The position numbers were made by a program, and so were the translations under genes. The notes under the pieces are model-generated. The model was not told the DNA's origin and did not search any database. It saw only the letters and a program-made list of their open reading frames with translations. From positions 615,643 through 679,642 of the forward strand of contig NCCV01000003.1 of the NCBI GenBank assembly GCA_002279825.1: a stretch of DNA of 64,000 nt, in the 5' to 3' direction. Below, in pieces: positions 37,170 through 44,814 of this stretch. How positions within the stretch are numbered: position 1 is the first letter of the stretch; every line of letters starts with the position of its first letter. Source of the stretch: Sphingomonadales bacterium 12-68-11 (lineage in GTDB: Bacteria > Pseudomonadota > Alphaproteobacteria > Sphingomonadales > Sphingomonadaceae).

Positions 37170-37197
37170 TCGGGCGCAACCGTTTCGCTAACCGAGC

Positions 37198-37232
37198 GGC
37201 CCCTCGCGCGTACCCCGCGCGGGGGGCCGTTT
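37198..37232 (+). terminator. Terminator of lipoprotein copy 1
   Basis: GGCCCCTCGCGCG and CGCGCGGGGGGCC pair over 13 bp with one G-T wobble, followed by GTTT. The same hairpin, with a different loop, follows copy 2. Confidence 0.75.
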
Positions 37233-37274
37233 GCATTCGGACCATGGTAAATCGGGGATTGACGCGATCTCCGC

Positions 37275-37303
37275 TTGCGCCGCCATAATCCCGCCATTAT
37301 TCA
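37275..37303 (+). promoter_or_regulatory. Promoter of the second Ala/Asp lipoprotein
   Basis: TTGCGC (37275-37280), 17-bp spacer, TATTCA (37298-37303), followed by the CTCGCA-GCA-TGCGAG repeat at 37311-37325. The spacer has diverged from copy 1 while the hexamers are kept. Confidence 0.6.
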
Positions 37304-37357
37304 GGACGCGCTCGCAGCATGCGAGTAGGGCTGCGGCCCACCCCAAGGAGACACCCT

Positions 37358-37579
37358 ATGAAGAAGCTCATCCTCGCGGCCGCCTCGGCGTCGGCCCTGC
37401 TTGCCCTGTCCGCCTGCGGCGGCGCTGAAGAAGAAGCCGTCGACACCGCGGTCGTCGAAGACGTCGCCACCGAAGCCCCGGCGATGGATGCCGCGACCGA
37501 CATCGCCACCGACGCGATGGCGACCGACGTCGCCAGCGACGCGATGGCAACCGACGCGGCGACCGCTGCCGCCGAGTAA
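37358..37579 (+). CDS. Small Ala/Asp-rich lipoprotein, copy 2
   Basis: The 73-residue product from ATG 37358 repeats the signal peptide and lipobox of copy 1 and the following CGGAEEEAVDT segment. It then diverges into Thr/Met-containing ATDIATDAMATDVASDAMA repeats. The acidic Ala/Asp character is conserved while the sequence is not, which suggests selection for composition or length. No family is recognised. Confidence 0.75.
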   Translation: MKKLILAAASASALLALSACGGAEEEAVDTAVVEDVATEAPAMDAATDIATDAMATDVASDAMATDAATAAAE

Positions 37580-37608
37580 TCGGCGCGCCAGTTTCGCTTT
37601 TACGGAGC

Positions 37609-37640
37609 GGCCCCTCGTGCTTTGGCACGGGGGGCCGTTT
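37609..37640 (+). terminator. Terminator of lipoprotein copy 2
   Basis: GGCCCCTCGTGC and GCACGGGGGGCC pair over 12 bp around a TTTG loop, followed by GTTT. Confidence 0.75.
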
Positions 37641-37753
37641 CCATTTCGGCCGCTCTCAGCTTGGGTTCAGCCAGAATTGGCCTATATCGGCGCCTTATGG
37701 TTCCGGCCGCAGGGTTCTGCTAGGGCCGAGCCGCAAGAACAGGATCCGACACC

Positions 37754-38557
37754 GTGCCCCATCAGCCCACCACCGCCGATCAGGCCGATCTGCCGTTCTG
37801 GAAGCGCTCGCACTACCTCGACCGGATGAGCTTCCGGCAACTGGTGGTCGCCTATTTCCAGCACTACACGATCATGGCCTATCTGGCGCTCACCGCGCTG
37901 TGCGTGGTCGCCTATGCGCTCGCGCCGGCGACGCTCTGGCAGACTTTGGCGGCGATCGCGGCGGGCGTGGCGATCTATCCGCTCGTCTGGCACCTGCTGC
38001 ACCAGTACGTGCTGCATTCGAAGTGGATGTGGAAATCCAAGGCGCTGGCGCCGACCTGGAAGCGCATCCATTACGACCACCACCAGGATCCGAACGATCT
38101 CTCGGTGCTGTTCGGCGCGCTACACACCACGCTGCCGACGATTGCGCTGGCCACGCTCCCGCTCGGCTGGCTGATCGGCGGACCGGGGGGTGCCGCCGCC
38201 GCCTTGGCGACCGGCCTGCTGACAACTTGCTATTACGAGTTCATGCACTGCATCCAGCACCTGGCGTTCAAGCCGAAGTGGGACTGGGTCCAGCACATGA
38301 AGCAGCGCCACATGGAGCATCACTTCTTCGACGAGAACGGCAACTTCGGCATCACCAACTATGCGTGGGACCGGCTGCTGGGCACGTACTACCAGAAGAA
38401 GGACCGCCCGCAGCGCTCGGCCACGGTGTTCAACCTTGGCTATGACGAGGATGTCGCCAAGGCCTATCCGTGGGTCAAGGAGCTGTCAGGCGGCATTGCC
38501 AGCGGGCATCCCCGGCGCCGCGCGCTCGGCAAGGAAGGCGAGCAGGCATCCGCCTGA
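37754..38557 (+). CDS. Fatty acid hydroxylase superfamily protein
   Basis: The 267-residue integral membrane product from GTG 37754 has the di-iron histidine clusters of the fatty acid hydroxylase/sterol desaturase family: HLLHQYVLH (about 79-87), HYDHH (about 102-106), HCIQH (about 167-171) and HMKQRHMEHH (about 183-192). Hydrophobic stretches AYLALTALCVVAYALA and TLAAIAAGVAIYPLVW flank the first cluster. Such enzymes hydroxylate or desaturate lipids; 2-hydroxylation of sphingolipid acyl chains is a plausible role in a sphingomonad. It lies 35 bp before the acyltransferase gene. Confidence 0.85.
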   Translation: MPHQPTTADQADLPFWKRSHYLDRMSFRQLVVAYFQHYTIMAYLALTALCVVAYALAPATLWQTLAAIAAGVAIYPLVWHLLHQYVLHSKWMWKSKALAPTWKRIHYDHHQDPNDLSVLFGALHTTLPTIALATLPLGWLIGGPGGAAAALATGLLTTCYYEFMHCIQHLAFKPKWDWVQHMKQRHMEHHFFDENGNFGITNYAWDRLLGTYYQKKDRPQRSATVFNLGYDEDVAKAYPWVKELSGGIASGHPRRRALGKEGEQASA

Positions 38558-38592
38558 GCCGGCGGCCAAATCCAACATTCGAAGGAAACGGT

Positions 38593-39744
38593 ATGGGGGC
38601 TGTCTCGGTCGAGCCGGTCGCGGGCAAGCGCGATTTCGATGCGTTCATCGACCTGGCGTACGCGATCAACAAGGACGATCCGAACTGGGTGCCGCCCCTG
38701 CGCGCAGAAGTCGTCGAACTGCTGACACCGGGCAAGAACCCGTTCCACGATCACGCCAAACTCCAGCTGTTCCTGGCCCGCCGCGGCGGCGAAGTGGTCG
38801 GCCGGATCTCGGCGCACTACGACGAACTGGCACTGGCGCAGCCGCCCGAACAGGGCATGGGCCCCGGCACCGGCAACTGGGGGCTGTTCGAAGCGCGCGA
38901 TGCGGAAGTCGGCGCGGCGCTCATCGCCCGCGCGGAGCAATGGCTGCGCGACCAGGGCATGACGCGCGTGCTCGCGCCGATCAGCCTGTCCGTCTGGGAA
39001 GAACCGGGCCTGCTCGTGAAAGGCCACGATCATCCGCCGATGGTGATGATGGGCCACAACAAGCCCGAGTACGAGGCGTGGGTCGAGGCCGCCGGCTACA
39101 CGGTCGCCAAGAAGCTCTACACGTACGACCTGCCGGTCAAGGACGGCTTCCCGCCGATCGTCAACCGCATCGTCGCTTCGGGCGAGCGGAACCCCAGCAT
39201 CAAAGTCCGTCCCGTCGACAAGAGCCAGTTCGAACGCGACGCCGCGATCATCATCGATATCCTCAACGACGCCTGGTCGAAGAACTGGGGCTTCGTCCCG
39301 TTCACAGAGCGCGAAAAGGCCTACGGCGCGAAGAAACTGGCGCCGCTGATCATCGAAGGCGCCAACATGATCGCAGAACTCGACGGCGAGCCGGTCGCGT
39401 TCATGCTCTCGCTGCCCGACGTCAATTCCAAGCTCATCACGATGGGCGGCAAGCTCTATCCGTTCAACTGGATCAAACTGCTGTGGTGGCTGCGCAACCC
39501 GCACAGCCCGGCGTTCCGTGTTCCCTTGATGGGTGTGGTGCAGAAGTGGCAGGCGACCCGCGTCGCCAGCCAGCTCGCTTTCATGATGATCGAATACATC
39601 CGCCGCTACGCGGTGCCGAACAACGGGGTGACGCGCGCCGAAATCGGCTGGATCCTCGAAGACAACCAGGGGATGGTGGCGATCGCGCAGGCGATCGAAA
39701 GCAAGATCAATCGCGAATACCGGATATACGAAAAGACGCTCTAA
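38593..39744 (+). CDS. GNAT-like N-acyltransferase, possible bacterial ceramide synthase relative
   Basis: From ATG 38593 the product is 383 residues with no signal or membrane segment. The N-terminal DFDAFIDLAYAINKDDPNWV and LQLFLARRGGEVVGRISAHY (about 57-76) look like the substrate-binding and acyl-CoA-binding strands of a GNAT fold; a second GNAT-like half follows (IAELDGEPVAFMLSLPDVN). Caulobacter ceramide synthesis uses a GNAT-type N-acyltransferase, and the adjacent lipid hydroxylase suggests a similar job here. This is inference; no motif proves it. Confidence 0.65.
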   Translation: MGAVSVEPVAGKRDFDAFIDLAYAINKDDPNWVPPLRAEVVELLTPGKNPFHDHAKLQLFLARRGGEVVGRISAHYDELALAQPPEQGMGPGTGNWGLFEARDAEVGAALIARAEQWLRDQGMTRVLAPISLSVWEEPGLLVKGHDHPPMVMMGHNKPEYEAWVEAAGYTVAKKLYTYDLPVKDGFPPIVNRIVASGERNPSIKVRPVDKSQFERDAAIIIDILNDAWSKNWGFVPFTEREKAYGAKKLAPLIIEGANMIAELDGEPVAFMLSLPDVNSKLITMGGKLYPFNWIKLLWWLRNPHSPAFRVPLMGVVQKWQATRVASQLAFMMIEYIRRYAVPNNGVTRAEIGWILEDNQGMVAIAQAIESKINREYRIYEKTL

Positions 39745-39755
39745 CCCGGCCGGGC

Positions 39756-39781
39756 GGAACTGGCGCCGCCCGATCTTCATT
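39756..39781 (+). promoter_or_regulatory. Possible EcfG-type promoter of the response regulator
   Basis: GGAAC (39756-39760) and CATT (39778-39781) are 17 bp apart, one base off the GGAAC-N17-CGTT pattern seen before phyR. The site is 37 bp upstream of ATG 39819. Confidence 0.35.
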
Positions 39782-39818
39782 GGTAGGGCGCGGCGGTTCC
39801 TGCCGCTGCGAGGAAGCC

Positions 39819-40271
39819 ATGTCCCCTGCCCGCCAGAAGACCGACGGCCGCAAATCCCGGCCCAAGGCCAAGTCGCTCGGCCGCATCGTGGTGGTCGAAG
39901 ACGACGCCGTGCTGGCGCTGGCGCTCGAGGACGCGCTGCTTGCGGCCGGCGCGAGCGAGGTCGTGCTGTGCCCTAGCACCGCGCGCGCGCTGGAAGCGCT
40001 CGAGGAGGCCGATGCGGCCGCGATCGTGATCGACGTCCATCTCGCCGATCGCGACGACGGCTGGGCGCTCGCCGAACTGGTCAACGAGCTCGGCCCCAGG
40101 CATCCGCGGATCATCTTCTCGACCGGTTCGCCCGAGGCGATTCCGCCCGAAATCGCCGGCATGGGTCTGATGCTGGAGAAGCCCTACGATCCCGTGCGCC
40201 TGGCGGAAGCGCTCGCCAGCGGCACTCCCAAAGTCGGGCTGCTCGCGCGCCTACGGGGCGCCGTCTCCTGA
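39819..40271 (+). CDS. Single-domain response regulator
   Basis: The 150-residue product has a basic N-terminal tail (about 1-22) and one receiver domain without an output domain. The acidic pocket is VVVEDD (about 24-29), the phospho-acceptor Asp is in VIDVHLADRD (about 69-78), the switch Thr is in FSTGSPEA (about 100-107) and the Lys is in LEKPYDP (about 120-126). FSTG resembles the FATG motif of FATGUY-type regulators that act with PhyR in sphingomonads. Its position 320 bp from phyR supports a stress role. Confidence 0.85.
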   Translation: MSPARQKTDGRKSRPKAKSLGRIVVVEDDAVLALALEDALLAAGASEVVLCPSTARALEALEEADAAAIVIDVHLADRDDGWALAELVNELGPRHPRIIFSTGSPEAIPPEIAGMGLMLEKPYDPVRLAEALASGTPKVGLLARLRGAVS

Positions 40272-40318
40272 GCCTCCGCTGACAGAGGAACCGCGCCCTC
40301 GCCGCTTGAGCAGGCAAG

Positions 40319-40352
40319 AAAAAAGGCCTCCACTCAGCGGAGTGGAGGCCTT
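40319..40352 (-). terminator. Strong intrinsic terminator reading leftward
   Basis: AAGGCCTCCACT and AGTGGAGGCCTT form a 12-bp perfect stem (40323-40352). On the minus strand it is followed by a run of six T residues; on the plus strand only TT follows. It therefore serves leftward transcription, yet no protein gene lies to its right on the minus strand. Confidence 0.8.
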
Positions 40353-40480
40353 CGGGATCGTATCACCTGCCGCTTGGACGGGAGGGGGGGTCTCGGCGGT
40401 GACATGAGAGAAATGAACGGCCCGGACCGTGGTTCCACGGTTGCGAAAAAAAGATTTTCGCGTGGTTGTTCAACGGCGTT
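40319..40480 (-). ncRNA. Candidate leftward small RNA upstream of phyR
   Basis: The 3' end is set by the terminator at 40319-40352. The right boundary is approximate. Further hairpins lie at 40427-40440 (CCGTGG-TT-CCACGG) and 40443-40461 (GCGAAAA-N5-TTTTCGC). Between them and the terminator, the minus strand carries a C-rich stretch GACCCCCCCTCCCGTCC (40376-40392) that could pair with Shine-Dalgarno sequences. Short open frames on this strand lack family features and ribosome sites. No convincing promoter hexamers were found for it. Confidence 0.5.
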
Positions 40481-40533
40481 TGCGAACACACTGGCCTTCG
40501 CCAGCGAAAGCGCGCACCGGACCCCCAACCACA

Positions 40534-40559
40534 GGAACCTGCGGCCTGGATCGTGCGTT
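40534..40559 (+). promoter_or_regulatory. EcfG-type promoter of phyR
   Basis: GGAAC (40534-40538) and CGTT (40556-40559) are separated by 17 bp, the consensus for the general-stress ECF sigma factor EcfG of alphaproteobacteria. The predicted start lies about 25 bp before ATG 40591, implying positive feedback on phyR. Confidence 0.8.
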
Positions 40560-40590
40560 GTGGCACAGGTCGTATTGCGGAAGGGGTTTT

Positions 40591-41385
40591 ATGTCGATTG
40601 GGGCCGAAGTCGCCGCTCATTTACCGTTTTTGCGTCGCTATGCGCGCGCCCTGACCGGCTCGCAGTCCACCGGCGACGCGTTTGTCCAAGCCACTCTCGA
40701 GGCCGCGCTGGCCGATCGTGATCTAGCCGAAACGCTGCGCGGCGGGCGGGTTCCCCTGTACCGGGCGTTCTCGAAGCTGTGGTCGAGCGCATATCTGCAG
40801 GTGGCCGACGAAGATCCCGTGAGCCAGCCGCACGAAATGGCGGCGCAGGCGCAGCTTTCGCGGATAACCCCGCTCAACCGGCAGGCGCTGCTGCTGACCA
40901 CGGTCGAGGACTTCTCTCCCGGCGAAGCGGCCGCGATCATGAGCCTCAACGAGGGCGACGTGGCGCTGCTGGTCCAGGAAGCGGTCGACGAGATCGAACG
41001 CGAGACCGCCACCAGCGTGCTGATCATCGAAGACGAGCCGCTGATCTCGATGCAGCTCGAGGATCTGGTCAGGTCGCTCGGCCACGAAATCTGCGGCACC
41101 GCCGCGACGCGCACCGAAGCGCAACGCGTGGTTGCGGAGCACACGCCGGGCCTGGTGCTGGCCGATATCCAACTGGCCGACGGTTCGTCGGGGCTCGACG
41201 CGGTCGACGACATCCTGAAGATTGGGAGCGTGCCGGTGATTTTCATCACCGCCTATCCGGAGCGCCTGCTGACGGGGGACCGGCCCGAGCCGACTTACCT
41301 GATCACCAAGCCGTTCCAGGAAGACACCGTGCGCGCGGCGATCAGCCAGGCGCTGTTCTTCGGTTCCAGCCGCCCGCTGGGTTGA
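40591..41385 (+). CDS. phyR: General stress response regulator PhyR
   Basis: PhyR is the anti-anti-sigma factor of the alphaproteobacterial general stress response; when phosphorylated it sequesters NepR and frees EcfG. The 264-residue product from ATG 40591 (GGAAGGGG upstream) has an N-terminal sigma-like domain (about 1-120; VAAHLPFLRRYARALTGSQS, FSPGEAAAIMSLNEGDVALL) and a C-terminal receiver (about 137-258) with IIEDEP, VLADIQLADG, FITAYPERLL and LITKPF. nepR and ecfG are not adjacent, unlike in many relatives. Confidence 0.95.
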   Translation: MSIGAEVAAHLPFLRRYARALTGSQSTGDAFVQATLEAALADRDLAETLRGGRVPLYRAFSKLWSSAYLQVADEDPVSQPHEMAAQAQLSRITPLNRQALLLTTVEDFSPGEAAAIMSLNEGDVALLVQEAVDEIERETATSVLIIEDEPLISMQLEDLVRSLGHEICGTAATRTEAQRVVAEHTPGLVLADIQLADGSSGLDAVDDILKIGSVPVIFITAYPERLLTGDRPEPTYLITKPFQEDTVRAAISQALFFGSSRPLG

Positions 41386-41398
41386 GTAGAAGCGGGCC

Positions 41399-41767
41399 AT
41401 GGCCCGCCTCAAGCTCAAGCTCCAGCTCTATTGCGGCGACGAGATCGCGATGGGGCCGGGCAAGGCCGACTTGCTCGAAGCGATCGCGTGCGAGGGGTCG
41501 ATCTCCGCCGCCGGCCGCGCGCTGGGCATGAGCTATCGCCGGGCGTGGCTGCTGGTCGACACCATGAACCGCTGCTTCGCCGCGCCGCTCGTCGCGACGC
41601 AGCCGGGCGGCGGCAAAAACGGCGGAGCGCGGCTCACGGCGGCGGGGGACGCGGCGCTGGCGGCTTATCGCGCGCTGTCGGACCAAGTGCAGGACGGCGT
41701 TGCGGGGCCCGACTTCGCCGCGCTCGAAGCGGCGATCCGGCCGCAACCCTTGCCCGCTCAAGCCTGA
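41399..41767 (+). CDS. ModE-like winged helix regulator
   Basis: The 122-residue product is a single LysR-type winged helix as in the N-terminal half of ModE: EAIACEGSISAAGRALGMSY (about 27-46), RRAWLLVDTMNRCF (about 47-60) and PGGGKNGGARLTAAG (about 69-83). It lacks the C-terminal molybdate-binding (TOBE) domains, as do many short alphaproteobacterial ModE proteins, so the ligand is uncertain. It starts 13 bp after phyR and may be cotranscribed. No mod transport genes are in the window. Confidence 0.82.
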   Translation: MARLKLKLQLYCGDEIAMGPGKADLLEAIACEGSISAAGRALGMSYRRAWLLVDTMNRCFAAPLVATQPGGGKNGGARLTAAGDAALAAYRALSDQVQDGVAGPDFAALEAAIRPQPLPAQA

Positions 41768-41778
41768 GGCCCAGGTTT

Positions 41779-41802
41779 CCCCCTCCCGCTTGCGGGAGGG
41801 GG
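41779..41802. terminator. GC-rich hairpin between convergent genes
   Basis: CCCCCTCCCGC and GCGGGAGGGGG form an 11-bp perfect stem with a TT loop between the ModE-like gene and the convergent dehydrogenase. T content downstream is low in both directions. The core matches the hairpin at 16974-16991. Confidence 0.55.
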
Positions 41803-41808
41803 ATTACG

Positions 41809-42810
41809 TCAGGGCGCGATCAGCACTTTGCATTGGCCGGAGCGGCGCTTGAGGCTTTCGAACACCTCGGGCGTATCGGCGAGCGCGATCGTGTCGGTCA
41901 CCAGTTCGCGCGGCTCGATCGCGCCGGCTTCGAGCGCGGCAAGCGTGGCTTCGTATTCGCCAGTTGTGAAGAACGCGCTGGTCACGAGCCGCACTTCCTT
42001 GCTGAGCATCGCGAACGAGTTGAACGTGTCCGGCTGCGTGCACAGGCCAAGCAGCAGGATCGTGCCGCGGTTGCGGACCTGCTGCACCGCCTGAGCGATC
42101 AGCCCGGGAATGCCCACGCATTCGAACACCACGTCGGCCTTGCCGCCGAGCGCGCGTTCGGCGCTGCCGACCGGGTCCGCCGGATCCACCACGAACGCGT
42201 CCGCGCCCATCGCCCCCGCGCGTTCGCGCTGGAACTCGGCGACATCCTGAACCGCTACTTTCGCCGCGCCCATACGCTTCGCCCAGAAGGCGGTCGCGAG
42301 CCCGATCGGCCCGGCGCCGAGCACCAGCACCTTGTCTCCCTGCTGGAGCCCCGACAGGTTCACGCCGTGCAGCGCCACCGCCAGCGGCTCGATGATCGCC
42401 CCGTCGGCCAGCGTCAGACCCACCGGTAGCTTTACGCACTGGTTGGGCCGGGTGACCGCGAACTCAGCATAGCCGCCGCCCTGCAGGCCGAACTGCGCGC
42501 ACCATTGGACTTCGCCCTTGCGGCAACTCTCGCACCGGCCGCAGCTCCTGAGCGGAATGACCGAGACCAGGTCCCCGGTCTTGAGCCCCTCGACCGCGCG
42601 GCCAAGCCCGACCACTTCGCCGGCGAATTCGTGCCCCAGCACGTCGCCCGGCCGGCAGCCGTAGGCCGGGTCCTCGCTCATGTGCAGGTCGCTGCCGCAA
42701 ATGCCGCAGCGCCCGACCTGAACCACCAGCTCGCCGGGGCCGGGCGTGGGATCGGGGAGGGTTTCGACCGCCAGCGGTTGGTGCAGGCCCTGGAACACGG
42801 CGGCTTTCAT
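41809..42810 (-). CDS. Zinc-dependent alcohol dehydrogenase (MDR family)
   Basis: The 333-residue product is a medium-chain dehydrogenase. The catalytic zinc site is GRCGICGSDLH (about 33-43) with GHEFAGEVVG (about 59-68). Structural zinc cysteines are in CGRCESCRKGEVQWC (about 90-104). The NAD(P) site is VLGAGPIGLATAFWA (about 162-176). Its closest look is to threonine/sorbitol-type dehydrogenases; the substrate is unknown. It is the last gene of a leftward cluster from 47300 and lies 4 bp after the next dehydrogenase. Confidence 0.88.
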   Translation of the reverse strand: MKAAVFQGLHQPLAVETLPDPTPGPGELVVQVGRCGICGSDLHMSEDPAYGCRPGDVLGHEFAGEVVGLGRAVEGLKTGDLVSVIPLRSCGRCESCRKGEVQWCAQFGLQGGGYAEFAVTRPNQCVKLPVGLTLADGAIIEPLAVALHGVNLSGLQQGDKVLVLGAGPIGLATAFWAKRMGAAKVAVQDVAEFQRERAGAMGADAFVVDPADPVGSAERALGGKADVVFECVGIPGLIAQAVQQVRNRGTILLLGLCTQPDTFNSFAMLSKEVRLVTSAFFTTGEYEATLAALEAGAIEPRELVTDTIALADTPEVFESLKRRSGQCKVLIAP

Positions 42811-42814
42811 TGCT

Positions 42815-43933
42815 TCACTCAGCCGATATCCGCAGCACTGGCTTGACCACCTTGCCCACCTCGCTGGCCTCGATCGCCTCGTTGATCTGGGCGAAGTCGA
42901 AATGGCCGATCAGCCGGTCGAACGGGAAGTCGCCCGCGAGGTGGTGGTCGAGCAGTTCGAGCAGGAACGGCGCGCCGTTCGAATTGCCGCCGAGGATGCC
43001 CATCACGGTGCGTCCGCCGCCCATGAACACCCCCTCGTCGAAGGTGAGCTTGTCGCCCGGCGCGCTGGCGCCGACGATGCCGCAGATGCCCTTGGGCGCG
43101 AGCAGGTCCCACGCCTGTTCGATCACGCTGTTGATCCCGGTGGTGTCGAAGACGTAGCCGAGTCCCTGCGGCACCAGTTCCTTGATCTTCGCATTGGCGT
43201 CGGCCTTGGCGTTGAACGCGTGGGTCGCGCCCAGCTCAAGCGCCAGCCCCAGCCGGTCGTCATTGACATCGACCGCGATGATCGGGTTCGCCTTGGCGAT
43301 CCTGGCCGCCATGATCGCCGCCATGCCCACCGTGCCGGTGCCGTAGACCGCGATCGGCAGACCGGCGCGCACCTTCATCGCGTTAAGCACCGCGCCCGCG
43401 CCCGTCATCAGCCCGCAGCCGATCGGGGCGATCATGTCGAGCGCGATCCCATCGAACCGCGCGGGCAGCGCGAAGGTGTTGCGCTGGTGCGTGATCGCAT
43501 AAGTGGCGAAGCTCGACTGGCCGAAATAATTGGCCGCCAGCGGCGCCCCCTCGTGGTGCATCGTCGGGGTGCCGTCGGCGCGCGTGCCCGACCAGTTCTC
43601 GGGGAAGAAATTGTAGCAATAGGTCGGCGCGTCGTCGGCGCAATTGGGGCAGTGGCCGCAGGAGTTGAAGCTCATCACCACCCGGTCGCCCGGCTTCGCC
43701 GCCGTGACCTCGCCGCCGACGGCCTCGACGATTCCCGCGCCTTCGTGGCCGAGCACGGCCGGCAGCGGCACCGGAAGCTGCGCGTCGCGCACCGCCAGGT
43801 CAGTGTGACAGATGCCGCAGGCAATCACCCGCACGAGCAATTCGTCGGGCGCCAGGTCGGCCAGTTCGACCGGCTCGATGGTGAAGGGATGATCGTGTCC
43901 GCGGCAGATGGCGGCCTTGGCTTTAGTAGTCAT
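42815..43933 (-). CDS. Zinc-dependent aryl/benzyl alcohol dehydrogenase-like
   Basis: The 372-residue product is a second MDR enzyme. Zinc ligands are in ACGICHTDLAVRD (about 38-50), LGHEGAGIVEAVGG and a structural CGHCPNCADDAPTYC (about 92-106). The nucleotide site is VYGTGTVGMAAIMAA (about 196-210). The pattern fits the benzyl or aryl-alcohol dehydrogenase branch, which oxidises aromatic alcohols to aldehydes. It lies between the SDR gene (4 bp) and the other dehydrogenase. Confidence 0.88.
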   Translation of the reverse strand: MTTKAKAAICRGHDHPFTIEPVELADLAPDELLVRVIACGICHTDLAVRDAQLPVPLPAVLGHEGAGIVEAVGGEVTAAKPGDRVVMSFNSCGHCPNCADDAPTYCYNFFPENWSGTRADGTPTMHHEGAPLAANYFGQSSFATYAITHQRNTFALPARFDGIALDMIAPIGCGLMTGAGAVLNAMKVRAGLPIAVYGTGTVGMAAIMAARIAKANPIIAVDVNDDRLGLALELGATHAFNAKADANAKIKELVPQGLGYVFDTTGINSVIEQAWDLLAPKGICGIVGASAPGDKLTFDEGVFMGGGRTVMGILGGNSNGAPFLLELLDHHLAGDFPFDRLIGHFDFAQINEAIEASEVGKVVKPVLRISAE

Positions 43934-43937
43934 CGTC

Positions 43938-44813
43938 TCAATCCTGTTTCACCGGCCCGGTCTCGTTCAGCGGCTTGACCGGCCCGAGCTGCATGCCGCC
44001 GTCGATCATCACGTGCGCGCCGGTGATGTAACTGCCGGCGTCGGAGGCGAGCAGCAGCGCGAGCGGCTTGATCTGGTACGTTTCTGCCATGCGGCCGACC
44101 GGCACCAGCTCGTCCCACGCGGCCTTGGCCGCCGGGTTCTTCTTGACCCAACCGTCGCCGATATTGGTCACGAACGGCCCCGGTGCGATCGCGTTCACGC
44201 GGATGCCGTAAGCGGCGAGCTCGTAAGCGGCGTGCCGCATGAAGTGCTTCACCCCGGCCTTGGCCGCCATGTACGGCACGCCCACGATCGCCTCGTTGAC
44301 TTCGGCCGCGTTCGAGCTGGTGATGACGATGCTGCCGCCCCGCCGCCCGCCGTCTCGCAGCGCATTGGCCTTCATCACCCGCGCCGCCTCGCGCACGGTG
44401 TGGAACGCGCCGTTGAGGTTCACGCCGATCGACTTGTACCACCGCTCGGGATCGTAGACGTCGATCTGGCCGTCGGGGTTGCGGTTTCCCTCGGGCGTCC
44501 AGAACCCGCCCCCGACATCGAGCCCGGCATTGGCAAAGGCGATGTCGCAGCCGCCGAAGGCCGCGACGTGATCGTCGAACGCCTGCGCCACTTGCGCCAG
44601 GTCGGCCACGTCGCAGGCCGCCCAGCGCGTTTCGTAGCCCTCCTCAGCCAGCCGCGCCGCTTCGCGTTTGGCGCCGGCAGCGTCTATATCGGTCAGCGTT
44701 ACCTTGGCGCCGGCTTCCGCCATGCACTCGGCATAGGCCAGCCCGATGCCGCTCGCCGCCCCGGTGACCAGCGCCGAGCGCCCGGCAATGTCGAACTGCG
44801 CGAGCGTGCTCAC
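43938..44813 (-). CDS. Short-chain dehydrogenase/reductase
   Basis: The 291-residue product starts at GTG 44813, one base after the stop of the cupin gene; this start places the cofactor motif TGAASGIGLAYA at about 17-28. Other SDR motifs are NAGLDVGGG (about 93-101), the catalytic Ser in IVITSSNAAEV, the YMAAKAGVKHF motif with Tyr and Lys (about 172-182), and NAIAPGPFVTNIG. It probably oxidises a side-chain hydroxyl in the cluster's pathway. A longer in-frame version from 44843 overlaps the cupin gene and is not used. Confidence 0.88.
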   Translation of the reverse strand: MSTLAQFDIAGRSALVTGAASGIGLAYAECMAEAGAKVTLTDIDAAGAKREAARLAEEGYETRWAACDVADLAQVAQAFDDHVAAFGGCDIAFANAGLDVGGGFWTPEGNRNPDGQIDVYDPERWYKSIGVNLNGAFHTVREAARVMKANALRDGGRRGGSIVITSSNAAEVNEAIVGVPYMAAKAGVKHFMRHAAYELAAYGIRVNAIAPGPFVTNIGDGWVKKNPAAKAAWDELVPVGRMAETYQIKPLALLLASDAGSYITGAHVMIDGGMQLGPVKPLNETGPVKQD

Positions 44814-44814
44814 G

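Larger units (their letters stand above)
36847..37640 (+). repeat. Tandem duplication of a promoter-lipoprotein-terminator unit
   Basis: Promoter, inverted repeat, Shine-Dalgarno, start codon and terminator each occur twice. Promoter and start codon are both offset by exactly 428 bp. The second coding region is 18 bp shorter. Each unit keeps its own terminator, so the copies are transcribed separately. Confidence 0.85.

Noticed and set aside
40334..40620. Short minus-strand frames that might be nepR beside phyR
   Set aside because: The products have no NepR-like helix and no ribosome site; the interval is better read as non-coding.
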